From Tubulanus polymorphus (lineage: Eukaryota > Nemertea > Palaeonemertea > Tubulaniformes > Tubulanidae): a DNA stretch of 64,000 bases. The position numbers and the translations under genes were made by a program. This document shows, in pieces, positions 31,700-41,313 of the stretch (the stretch's first letter is position 1; every line of letters starts with the position of its first letter). Location: positions 13,230,450 to 13,294,449 of the forward strand of contig NC_134026.1 of the NCBI RefSeq assembly GCF_964204645.1, written 5' to 3'. The notes under the pieces were generated by a model. It did not search any database, was not told the DNA's origin, and was given only the letters and a program-made list of their open reading frames with translations.

Positions 31700-32005
31700 G
31701 ATTAATTCAACATTTATTTCATTAATAGTTTCATTTGTATATATTTCAATTATTATTTTTTTAATATCATCGATGATAAAATCTTTATCTAATTCATAAA
31801 ATCTTAAAGATTCTCTAATTAAATTAGTAATATTTTCTACATTTAAAGTTTCTTTATCTATTGTTTTTTCATACTCAAATGTTGTTTCATTAGAAAATGC
31901 AATATTTTTGATATGTGTAATTACATCATCAATGTTAAATTTCATTTCTTTCTCACGTTTAAAATCAAACCCAAAACATATACTCGGTCCAACAGTTATA
32001 TTCAT
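31700..32005 (-). pseudogene. Small conserved Polinton protein (MNITVGPS family), split by the LTR element (copy C)
   Basis: Starts MNITVGPSICFGFDFKREKEM at 32005, with a TATATAA leader after a T-run. The frame is open to the LTR boundary, where ENEINVEL-like codons run into the retrotransposon. The remaining 3' end lies at about 28951-29009. One nonhomologous patch next to the left LTR suggests a few target bases were changed. Confidence 0.75.
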
Positions 32006-32021
32006 TTATATAGTGAAAAAA

Positions 32022-32782
32022 TTACTCTTTACGTCTTATAACTAGTTCATAAATTACAGGAAAGTTATTCAAATCAATTAAATAACCATTATGATTTCTT
32101 ATTTCTAATTTAAAATTATTGAAATGTGGAATACAAGGTTTAAAATCACATTCAGCTAAATTATAATTTATTTGCGTTCCAAATTGTTTAACATTTTTTA
32201 ATGGTAAAATATTTGATATACTAGAATTATAAATTGTATCTTTAGTTGCTTCAAATGTTTTTGTTGGGTCAATTAAATTGCAATAAATATAAAAATGTGT
32301 AAAAGGTATTAAGTTTGATCTACCTTCTGCGTATGCTGTAACAATATCTGGGTTAATTCCTAACAGTTTACCTAAAGGTTTTCTTACTGTAAATTTAAAT
32401 TGGCTAATTCATTAGCTAACCTAATCTTTATTTTATTAGAACTATCACTTTTTAAAATTCTAATACTAAATCCGGAATCACTTCCTAATTTAGCTCGAGC
32501 TTTTCTATTAATTTCTTGTGCTAATGTATCTAAATTATATAATCCTGGTTTTAAATATATAAAAAACCATTTATTCCTTTTTTTGCAAAAGATTGAAAAA
32601 ATTAAATGTTCTAGACTTTTATCCGATATATTGTAAAATGAGTTACATAAACTTATATTTACTAATTTTAAATCAACACAATTCTTAAATTCTCTATCTA
32701 ATTGTATTAGTAAATTATGTGATTTATAATTTGTTAGTTTTCTAGAATCAACAAATATTCTGTATTCTTTTAATTCTACCAT
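32022..32782 (-). pseudogene. Penton / minor capsid protein, frameshifted (copy C)
   Basis: N-terminal 132 residues are open (YRIFVDSRKLTNYKSHNLLI, LKPGLYNLDTLAQEIN). An indel near 32390 then shifts the frame. Downstream similarity (LIDPTKTFEATKD, NNFPVIYELVIRC) continues to the stop at 32022-32024. Leader TAATTTTTTTATGTTATAAAT, late-type. Same role as 39055. Confidence 0.8.
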
Positions 32783-32830
32783 TATTTATAACATAAAAAA
32801 ATTAATTTTAATAAAATTTTTCGTAAATAA

Positions 32831-34161
32831 ATGGATGAGAAGATACCATGCAAAATTTGTGGTGAACTTCTAAGAAAAAGTAATATGGCTCGACATATGA
32901 AAAAACATGATGAAAATTATAAACCCCCTAAACTAAACTGTCCAAAATGTAATAAATTATTCTCAAGAAATTATGTTAAAAAACATTCAGAGAAGTGTAA
33001 AATTAATGGCGCAACGGCTAATGTTGATAGTATTGAAAGTAATAGTAATTCTGTTGAAGTTGAACCTGAAATTATTTGGAAAAGACCTTTCTTATTCTAT
33101 GATAAGGATAATATAAAAGATCATTTCTGTAAGCCTTGTCGAATAAAATATAGCCCTGAAAATATAGAAGATTGGGAGAATCATCAATTTCGTAAAGCAC
33201 ATATAGATAAAATTTCTAATAAATTTGAAGCAGAATTCAATGAAAGAAAAAATAGTTTATTAGAAAAAAATAAAATATGAGAAAACGTTACCAGATAATA
33301 AAGAAACAGTTGAAAAGTTAGAAAAACAATATAATGAATTAACAAGAAAAACATATTATTGTAAATATTGTAAATTGATTATTACAACAAGTAATTCAAA
33401 TCTACATAATAGAACAATAAAACATAAAGAAAACGTAAGAAAATACCAAGAGCTTAATGAAGATCTATTACAAAGAAATTATAAACAAAAATGCCCACAA
33501 TGTCATTATGCGACCTTAAGACAAGAGGGAACTATGTTATTCTGTAATGAATGTGGATGGCAAAAGAATTTATGGGGTGAAGAAAAAACTAGAGATTTTC
33601 TCATAGAACCAAAATTAAATTATCTAGATGAAATTTTTAAAATATTTACTATAGAAGATCATACACCAGAATATATGCAATGGCTTGAAAAAATGAAAAT
33701 AATAGAAAATAAAAATGGTGAAATAACTAAAAAAGATATTATAAAAACAATTATTCCATCAACATTTAACACAAAACAAAAGAAAATGTATCTATATTTA
33801 TTATTTAACGATTATTATGAAAAACCTAAATTAACAGAAGAAGATATGGAAAATATAAAAAAAAATATTTAAACAAATATTAATGTATCATTTGGAAAAT
33901 AGAATAACAGATTCAATTAATTATGAATTCTTTTTAAATAAGATTGTAAATTATTTAAACATCGATATTATAATTCCATTTGACGAATTAACAAACAAAA
34001 AGAAACAAAGAGAGCGATATGAAATGTGGTACAAGATAGAACTTTATTTAAATGAGAAAAATGAAATGGAAGAACCTAAACAAATTATACAAGAACAATT
34101 AAATGAAAATGAAGAAGCCAATAGTGATTTCGAGTATGATGATATTGATTTTATGTTTTAA
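32831..34161 (+). pseudogene. VLTF3-like late transcription factor with extra zinc fingers, two frameshifts (copy C)
   Basis: Three consecutive open parts in two shifts, both at adenine runs (about 33262 and 33865). Order: CKICGELLRKSNMARHMKKH finger, CPKCNKLFSRNYVKKHSEKC finger, CKPCRIKYSPENIEDW, a CKYCKLIITTSNSNLHNRTI finger, then the zinc ribbon CPQCHYATLRQEGTMLFCNE and a helical C-terminal region (ENRITDSINYEFFLNKIVNY). The ribbon plus helical region resembles VLTF3-like factors of poxviruses and other large DNA viruses. It stands on the opposite strand between penton and polB and would activate late genes. Confidence 0.65.
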
Positions 34162-34285
34162 TGGCCATAAGGTAATGTTTTTATACCATCATCTAAAATA
34201 TGCCTTTTATCATCAAATGGATTCAAACTAGTTTTTTCAACTTCATTAATGTACATCTCGTGATCTTCTGATCTTAAACAATTCA
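34158..34285 (-). pseudogene. polB: polB C-terminal piece of copy C, cut by insertion of D
   Basis: Minus frame NCLRSEDHEMYINEVEKTSLN then PFDDKRHILDD and a stop that overlaps the VLTF3-like stop by three bases. About 20 C-terminal residues present in D are missing. The right neighbour is the tip of element D; the gene continues at 51386. Confidence 0.85.
34280..34285. repeat. Target site duplication AATTCA (left of D)
   Basis: Six bases directly before the D terminus, repeated at 51386-51391. The uninterrupted site is visible in the polB fragment of copy B (TGAATT at about 3727). Confidence 0.92.
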
Positions 34286-34883
34286 AGTAATAGGGGTAAT
34301 GGGCTTTCAGATCAAAGGTCGAAAGGTCGAGCTCATTAAAAAACATATATTAAAAGTAATTAAAAACTATAATATATTTTCATAACCGTGTGTATTTTAT
34401 ATTAAAACTAAATATTTATTCTAAGATATCAATAATCTAAAAAGCATATTGTATTAAATCAATTGGTCGCTCCGCTTCGCTACCGCTCCGCTCCGCGACC
34501 AATTGATTTATTTACAATACACAAATTCATATAATCAAATATATTCAAATGATAATAATTATTCTATTGTTCAACTGAAATACACACGGTTATGAAAATA
34601 TATTATAGTTTTTAATTACTTTTAATATATGTTTTTTAATGAACTCGACCATTCAACCTTTAACCCGAAAGCCCATTACCCCTATTACTCTTAGAATATT
34701 CATATAAATGAATAACATTTAAATCATTGAACTTCTAAAATCAATTTTAATAGAAAATTTGATATTAAAATGGAAGCAAATAAATACTACTGCCCAACAT
34801 GTAATATCGATATAGATAAGTCTCAAAAAGCAAGACACAATAAAACTATAACACATTTAGAGAATAAATTGAAACTAGAATAT
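34286..34883. repeat. Left terminal inverted repeat of D (598 bp)
   Basis: Made of a 404-bp palindromic tip (34286-34689), a short flank with ATTCATATAAATGAAT, the polB leader and the first 38 codons of polB. The inverted partner is 50788-51385. The tip has outer pairing arms of about 112 bp, unpaired 60-bp sections and a central AAATCAATTGGTCGC hairpin with a CCGCTTCGCTACCGC-rich loop. Confidence 0.92.
34743..34769 (+). promoter_or_regulatory. Early-type leader of polB
   Basis: AATTTTAATAGAAAATTTGAT then ATTAAA before the ATG at 34770. Similar leaders (A/T-rich AATTTNAATAAAAATTT plus TATAATAA) stand before the LP-rich gene (38671-38695), MEGGK (44838-44864, 11003-11028) and HNH (49500-49530). 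Function as a promoter class is inferred from the recurrence. Confidence 0.5.
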
Positions 34884-37800
34884 GAAGATGATATATTAGA
34901 AACTAAATTAGAAGAATTAAAGAATGAAAAAGAAACATACAAATGTGATACATGTAATCAATCATTCAGTGATAAAAGATATTATAATGAGCATTTAAAA
35001 TCTATAAGTCATATTAAAAATAAGAATAATGATATTTTAGGTGAAGATTATTTTGATAATGATAACGATAAGAAACAGAAGACAATTAAAAGCATAAAAA
35101 ATAAATTAAACAATAAAAGACCATACATGGAAGATGTAAGAAATTATATTAATTCATTAGATAATAAAAAAGATATAGAGATAACCGAAGCATTTAAAAG
35201 TGATATTGGTCCAGCAGCTATCGAGTTTAAATTTCATAAAGGAAAAACATTAGAAGAAAATAAAAAACATTTAGAAAATATGAAAAATATTATAAAAATA
35301 ATTACTGATGTTGAATATCCTAAAATTAGTATATCAGTTAAAGTAAAGTTTATAAAATCTGAAGATAAACCAATATATAATATAAATTCTCATTCACAAC
35401 ATATTATATCTAAACAACATATAGATGATAAATTAGATAAATGTTATAATGAAGTAAAAACTAAAATAGAAGAGAAATATTTTGAAGGATCTGGTTTAAT
35501 ATTTGATGAGATAATATTTATAACTTTACATGTTTATAACACAAAATATAATAAGTTAACTAAATCAAAACCAATTGATGAAAATAATTTATCATATTAT
35601 AAAGATGATAGTATAAATGGAACAAGTTATATTAAACTACCATTTAAAACTAATGCTGTAATAAATGTACAAAATTTTGATAATAAATGTTTTCTATGGG
35701 CTATAATAAGTTGTTTACATCCTGCAACTTATAATATTTGTAGATTAACTCATTATAAACCATTTAAAAATAATTATAAGATAGATAAGTATCCTGTTAG
35801 AATTAAAAATATTCCAAAAATAGAAAGAGATAATAATCTTAAAATAAATGATTTAATCAAATTACCAAATAAAAAAGGTAACAATATAAAACATTATACA
35901 TTAGAACCTTTATACCTATCAAAAGATTATGATTCAAATAATGTTATAGATATACTATATTATGAAAATCATTATATGTGGATTAAACAAATCGATTTAT
36001 TTTTCAAATCAGAAAATGATCACCATAAAATATATCTTTGTAGAAAATGTTTACATAGATTCAGTAATGAAAGTACGTTATTAAATCATAAACAATTATG
36101 TGAAAATCATGATTATTGTAAATTAGTTTTACCAAATGAAAAAGATAAAATATTAGAATTCAAAAAATATGATTACAAAAATAAAGTACCATTTGTAATA
36201 TATGGAGATTTTGAATCATTAAATAAAGAATTAACAGATAAAGATAGAAAAGAAATATATTATAAAAGAAAGAAATTAAATTCTAATGAAAGTGATTATT
36301 CAGAAGAACCACTAAAAACAAATACTATTAAAAAGATTCATCAATCAGCTGCAGCTTTCGGGTTATATATTAAATCTAATTATCCAGAACTAATTAAAAG
36401 TGAATATTATAATTATAGAAATGAAAATGTTATTAATCATTTTTGTGACTTATTAATTGAATATGAAATAAGATTTAGTAAATTATTGAATACAAATATA
36501 GAAATTATAATGACAGAAGAAGATAAAGAAGAATTTGAGTTTGCAGATAAATGTTATTATTGTAATCAAGTATTCTATTCATCTGATAAAAAGGTAAGAG
36601 ATCATGATCATTTGAATGGAAAGTTTAGAGGCGCGGCGCATGAGAATTGTAACTTACAAGCTAAGAAAATCAATTTTGTTCCAGTAATATTTCATAATTT
36701 ATCAGGATATGATGCACATTTATTTATCAAACAGTTATGCTATAAAATAGAAGAAATCAATAATGAAATAGAAATATTAAATTCAAATAGATCAAAAGAT
36801 AAAATACCAACTTATAAATTTAGAATGTTAGCTAGAACATCTGAGAATTATATATCATTCCAATTTGGTTGTCTAAGATTTATAGATTCATATAGATTTT
36901 TAAATAGTTCATTAAATAACTTATCAAAATCATTAGTTGATGATGAATTAAAGATATTAAAAGAATGTTACCCAAATAATGATGATTTTAAATTAATGAG
37001 ATATAAAGGAGCAATTCCATATTCTTTCTATAAAATTCATAATGATTTTAACATAACTGAATTATTGAAAGAACAATTTTATGATGAATTAAAAAATGAA
37101 TATGTTAAAGATGAAGTCTATAATAGAACATTGAATATTTGGAATCATTTCAAAATAGAAAATCATGGGCAATTAGTAGATTTATATTTAAAATCAGATG
37201 TATTATTATTAACCGATATATTCGAAAGGTTTAGAGATGTAAACCTAAAATATTTCAATATTGATCCTTGTCATTGTTATTCATCGCCAGGATTAACATG
37301 GGATTGTGGATTAAAATTTACAGATATAAAAATGGATTTGTTAATCTTTATGGTTGGGCAATGATGGAACCACAACCTTATGGGATGTTTGAAATAACTG
37401 AAGTTTTACAAATTGATAAATTTGATTGGAAGAAAAGAATCCTAGATATTGCAGATGATTCAGATATTGGTTACTTCTTCGTTGTAGATTTAGAATACCC
37501 TGAAAATATTAAATTCAAATCTAGAAATCTAGCATATTGTCCCGAACATAAAATTGTTAAACATGAAGAATTATCAAATTATCAAAAAAGAATTAAACCC
37601 GATAATCATATTCATACAGAAAAGTTAATGGTAACTCAAGAAGATAAATATAATTACGTTGTGCATTATAGAATGTTAAAATTCTATTTGAATCAAGGAA
37701 TGATATTAAAAAAAGTACATAGATATATTTCATTCAGTCAATCTAAATGGTTAGAAAAATATATAGATTTTAATACTACACAGAGAACTAAATCTAAAAC

Positions 37801-38667
37801 TGATTTTGAAAAAGATTATTTTAAATTAATGAACAATGCGTTCTATGGTAAGACTTGTGAAAATATTAGAAATAGAAATGATATTGAGTTAGTTAGTAAT
37901 GGTAAAAGGATAAGGCATTTACAATCATATCCTAAGTTTATAGGTAACAGAATATTTGATGACAATTTAGCAGCAGTTAAGATGAGAAGAACTTCAATGA
38001 AATTTAATAAACCGATTTACGTTGGTGCTTCAGTTTTAGAATTATTAAAGTTATTAATGTATCAATTTTACTATAACGTATTACAACCTCATTTTGGAGA
38101 AAAGCATATAGAAATTTATAGAAACTATACTTTGATACCGACAGTTACATATTAAAGATAAAAACTAATAATATAACTGATGATTTAAAAACATTAAAAC
38201 ATCATTTTGATTTCAGTAACTATCCAAAAAATCATGAATTGTTTACCAATGATAATAAAAAAGTTCCTGGGAAGTTTAAGGATGAATTAGGTGGTGAAGA
38301 AATGATAGAGTTCATTGGTATTAGATCTAAAATGTATAGTTATAAAACTAAAACTCATGAAGCTAAAAAGTTAAAAGGAATTACCAAAAGCGTTGTTGAA
38401 AAGAATATTCATTTCAAAGATTACATCAATTGTATATTCAAAGAAGAAGTTAGAAAACAGAAGATGAGATGTTTAAGATCTGAAGATCATGAAATGTATA
38501 TTGAAGAGATAGAGAAGATAAGTCTAAACCCATTTGATGATAAAAGATATATTTTAGATGATGGAATCCACACAGTCGCCTATGGTTGCAATTTAGATGA
38601 ATATTTAAAATTCAAAAGAGAAGAAACAAAAGAAAATGAGATTATGAAAAGGATTCTAACGTGTTAA
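34770..38667 (+). pseudogene. polB: Protein-primed family B DNA polymerase, palm deletion and frameshifts (copy D)
   Basis: The first 864 residues are open: zinc fingers at about 8-30 and 59-81, the Polinton NKCFLWAIISCLHP segment (about 305), a third finger, Exo I YGDFESL (about 480), an endonuclease VII-like zinc insert CYYC...DHDHLNGKFRG...CN (about 595-627), Exo II HNLSGYDAH and Exo III YLKSDVLLL. Near 37345 about 40 codons are deleted, including motif A aspartate, which shifts the frame. Motif B NNAFYGKTCENIRNR follows, a second shift near 38120, and motif C YFDTDS at 38128-38145 without an intein. C-terminus ends MKRILTC. Confidence 0.92.
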
Positions 38668-38670
38668 TCA

Positions 38671-38695
38671 ATTTCAATAAAAATTTGTATAATAA
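38671..38695 (+). promoter_or_regulatory. Early-type leader of the LP-rich gene
   Basis: ATTTCAATAAAAATTTGTAT and AATAA abut the ATG. Same class as the polB leader. A fragment of this leader and start (minus strand) recurs at 60360-60410. Confidence 0.5.
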
Positions 38696-39037
38696 ATGGA
38701 GAGTAAACAAGTACACAGTGAATTCTTAGATAACATTAAAGATACTTCAAGCGTCAAATCTGTAGATTATAAATTTAAAAAACTAACTGAGTTAACAATT
38801 CACAAGAAGTATTTAATTACTAACATTGAAACAATTACTAATAAATATGGAGATAAATTAGTAATTCATTTAGAATATGAAGGATTAAAAGGAAATAAAT
38901 ATAAATTCAGAACTTATTTACCAGATAGATTTCATAGATTATCAAGTGAAGATCTAGAAGAATTATATTCTGGTGATTTCTATTTCATATATAAAGGTAA
39001 GAATGAAAAAGGGCACCATGAAATAGATTTCGAATAA
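38696..39037 (+). CDS. Small LP-rich Polinton protein next to polB (copy D)
   Basis: 113 residues, intact. Pattern: VKSVDYKFKKLTELTIHKKY, ITNIETITNKYGDKLVIHLE, then LPDRFHRLSSEDLEEL and YKGKNEKGHHEIDFE. The strand-rich layout with a conserved KYG/LP/YKGK order resembles a small beta-barrel, perhaps a nucleic-acid binding fold. It follows polB by 28 bases and shares its leader type, so a replication accessory role is plausible but unproven. Relatives sit inside the terminal repeats of C. Confidence 0.75.
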   Translation: MESKQVHSEFLDNIKDTSSVKSVDYKFKKLTELTIHKKYLITNIETITNKYGDKLVIHLEYEGLKGNKYKFRTYLPDRFHRLSSEDLEELYSGDFYFIYKGKNEKGHHEIDFE

Positions 39038-39054
39038 GAAAATATGTAAAATAA

Positions 39055-39816
39055 ATGGCGGAATTAAAAGAATACAGAATATTTATAGATTCTAGAAAAC
39101 TTACAAATTATAAATCACATAATTTACTAGTACAATTAGATAGAGAATTCAAGAATTGTGTAGATTTAAAATTAGTTAATATAGGTTTATGTAATTCTTT
39201 TTACAATATATCGAATAAAACTATTGAACATAGAGCTTTTTTAATTTTTAATAAAAATAAAAATGAATGGGTCTATATATATTTAAAACCGGGGTTATAT
39301 AATTTAGATACATTAGCACAAGAAATTAATAGAAAAGCCTGGCACAAATTAGGTAGTAGTTCTGGGTTTAGTATTAGATTTTTAAAAAGTGAGAGTTCTG
39401 ATAGAATAAAGATAAGGTTGTCTTATAGTGAAAAACATAAATTTATGGTAAAAAAACCTATAGCTAAACTGTTAGGAATTCTTCCAGATAGATATTTTAC
39501 AAATATTGACGCTACTACACCAAACTTAATACCTTACACACATTTTTATATTTATTGCAATTTAATCGATCCTACAAAAACATTCGAAGCAACTAAAGAT
39601 ATAACTTGTAATTCTGGTTTACTAAACATTTTACCATTGAAGAATGTTAAAGAATTTGGAACGCAAATAAATTATAATTTAACAGAATGTGATTTCAAAC
39701 CATGCATTCCTCGTTTTAATAATTTTAGATTAGAAATTAGAAATCATAATGGATACTTAATTGATTTAAATAATTTCCCCGTAATTTATGAATTAGTTAT
39801 AAGATGTAAAGAGTAA
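39055..39816 (+). CDS. Penton / minor capsid protein, single jelly-roll (copy D)
   Basis: 253 residues, intact. YRIFIDSRKLTNYKSHNLLV opens the jelly-roll, then LKLVNIGLCNSFYNIS and the hallmark LKPGLYNLDTLAQEIN (loading of a peptide-like strand typical of Polinton/virophage pentons), VKKPIAKLLGILPD, and NNFPVIYELVIRCKE at the end. It would occupy the five-fold vertices together with the MCP at 43512. Leader GAAAATATGTAAAATAA, only 17 bases after the previous stop. Confidence 0.85.
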   Translation: MAELKEYRIFIDSRKLTNYKSHNLLVQLDREFKNCVDLKLVNIGLCNSFYNISNKTIEHRAFLIFNKNKNEWVYIYLKPGLYNLDTLAQEINRKAWHKLGSSSGFSIRFLKSESSDRIKIRLSYSEKHKFMVKKPIAKLLGILPDRYFTNIDATTPNLIPYTHFYIYCNLIDPTKTFEATKDITCNSGLLNILPLKNVKEFGTQINYNLTECDFKPCIPRFNNFRLEIRNHNGYLIDLNNFPVIYELVIRCKE

Positions 39817-39832
39817 TTTTTCACTTATATAA

Positions 39833-40174
39833 ATGAATATAACTGTTGGACCGAGTATATGTTTTGGGTTTGATTTTAAACATGGTAAAGAAATGAGAAT
39901 TAAACTAAATGATGTAATTACTGATATAAAAAGTAAATCATTTAACAATGCATCAATGATTGATAAAGAAAATTATAATATAGAAAAAGTAATTGATTTA
40001 ATTAAATCACCTTTAGAATATTATGAATTAAATGAAGATGGAATTATTGATGATATTAAAAACATATTAACCAAAATATATGATAATCATATAAGTAGTA
40101 ATGAAATAAATGTTGAATTAATCATAAATAAGATAACTAAATATTTTGATGATAGTAATTTTTTTGATAAATAA
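39833..40174 (+). CDS. Small conserved Polinton protein (MNITVGPS family, copy D)
   Basis: 113 residues, intact. MNITVGPSICFGFDFKHGK then alternating acidic and basic helices (VIDLIKSPLEYYELNEDGI, ELIINKITKYFDDSN). No membrane segment. Late-type leader TAATTTTTCACTTATATAA. Its stop is followed at once by the next ATG. No function recognised. Confidence 0.7.
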   Translation: MNITVGPSICFGFDFKHGKEMRIKLNDVITDIKSKSFNNASMIDKENYNIEKVIDLIKSPLEYYELNEDGIIDDIKNILTKIYDNHISSNEINVELIINKITKYFDDSNFFDK

Positions 40175-40396
40175 ATGAGTGATAATAAGTGGATAATAAC
40201 TGGATTATATAATGGCGCATTACTATCAGTTGGAACGGTTGGTTATTCAATGGTATTAAAAAAAGTATTCAAAATGGGAAGTGTTAATGTTGATAGATTT
40301 GATATCAATGATATCTTAAAATTAACATTAGCACTTACTTTATCTAATTTAACTATTGATTATTTGGAAAAACAAAAATATATTCCTCCCATATAA
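40175..40396 (+). CDS. Small membrane protein (MSDNKW family, copy D)
   Basis: 73 residues, intact. MSDNKWIITGLYNGALLSVG with a first hydrophobic stretch, basic LKKVFKMGS, then FDINDILKLTLALTLSNLTI as second hydrophobic helix, ending EKQKYIPPI. Two membrane passes are possible. The ATG overlaps the TAAATAA element of its own leader, which contains the stop of the gene before. Confidence 0.7.
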   Translation: MSDNKWIITGLYNGALLSVGTVGYSMVLKKVFKMGSVNVDRFDINDILKLTLALTLSNLTIDYLEKQKYIPPI

Positions 40397-40401
40397 ATGC
40401 T

Positions 40402-40420
40402 TAATTTTTTTGCTAAATAA
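40402..40420 (+). promoter_or_regulatory. Late-type leader of the MASA-family gene
   Basis: TTAATTTTTTTGCTAAATAA adjoins the ATG. Near-identical strings stand before 6480, 9749, 40863 (TTTTTTTTCTAAATAA) and 43512 (TTTTTTGTTAAATAA). Confidence 0.6.
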
Positions 40421-40843
40421 ATGGCTTCTGCAATTATAACTATTATAGGATCGGCAATTGTTAACGCTTTAGCATTTACTGGTGGCGGTTATTTATTTAA
40501 ACATATTGATAAAAATAGTTCATTAGGAGAACAAAGAAGACATAATTTAGCGTTAGAGAAATATAATAAAGCTGCAGAAGAATATAGAGAAAAGAGACAA
40601 AACTATATGGATTACATCAATAAAGAATTATATGATCAGAAGATTTCACACAGAGATTTTCAATCAGTTGATGATGCAATGAGTTTATATAACGCAGTAA
40701 CAAATAAAGAAAAATTACATCTATACAAACCTAAATTATCAGATTATTATACCCCAAGTAAAGAACAACAGAAATATGAAATAATATGGATTTTAGGTGG
40801 AACAGTTATTGTTATATTTGTTGCTTATAAATTTACTAATTAG
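40421..40843 (+). CDS. Small membrane protein with helical charged core (MASA family, copy D)
   Basis: 140 residues, intact, same build as 6038: a glycine-rich hydrophobic N-terminus (IITIIGSAIVNALAFTGGGY), the charged helix RRHNLALEKYNKAAEEYREK, KISHRDFQSVDDAMSLYNAV, then SDYYTPSKEQQKYEIIW and a C-terminal helix. A virion membrane protein is the most likely reading. Confidence 0.75.
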   Translation: MASAIITIIGSAIVNALAFTGGGYLFKHIDKNSSLGEQRRHNLALEKYNKAAEEYREKRQNYMDYINKELYDQKISHRDFQSVDDAMSLYNAVTNKEKLHLYKPKLSDYYTPSKEQQKYEIIWILGGTVIVIFVAYKFTN

Positions 40844-40862
40844 TAATTTTTTTTCTAAATAA

Positions 40863-41297
40863 ATGGAAGATAAAGTTGATAGTATTGATATTATTCCTCA
40901 TGATATAAATAAAACTAAATTAAAAACATATTTAGAAAAACAAATATTAGAATTTGAAAGTGACTTAAAGATAAAAAAGAAAAAATATTTAAAAAGTAAA
41001 ATTATATATTATTTGATTATAAGTGGTTCGGTTACAATTAGTTCTGTAATAACATTTCTAGCAATATTCAGCCCATTAACACCTTTAGCTATATCAATTG
41101 GTGTATTAGGATTAAGTTCAAGTGTTTTAACTGGTATAAAGTCAAAATTAAATATAAAAAGTAATAAAGAAAAAATTAAAACTAATATAAAAGAAATTAA
41201 TAAATTAAAGAACACACTAGATTATATAATAAGTTTAAATGGTCATATAACAGTTGAAGAACAAGATATATTATTAAAAGAATTAATAAATTATTAA
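40863..41297 (+). CDS. Small two-helix membrane protein (MEDKV family, copy D)
   Basis: 144 residues, intact. IDIIPHDINKTKLKTYLEKQ, basic KIKKKKYLKSK, two hydrophobic helices around residues 47-95 with SPLTPLAISIGVLGLSSSV, then LNGHITVEEQDILLKELINY. Late-type leader. Near-identical to the B copy. Confidence 0.75.
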   Translation: MEDKVDSIDIIPHDINKTKLKTYLEKQILEFESDLKIKKKKYLKSKIIYYLIISGSVTISSVITFLAIFSPLTPLAISIGVLGLSSSVLTGIKSKLNIKSNKEKIKTNIKEINKLKNTLDYIISLNGHITVEEQDILLKELINY

Positions 41298-41313
41298 TTT
41301 TTTAATTATATAA

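Noticed and set aside
28951-31760. Target-site duplication around the LTR element
   Set aside because: The flanks (TAGTTC on the left, GATTAA on the right) do not match; the insertion is inferred from the split gene instead.
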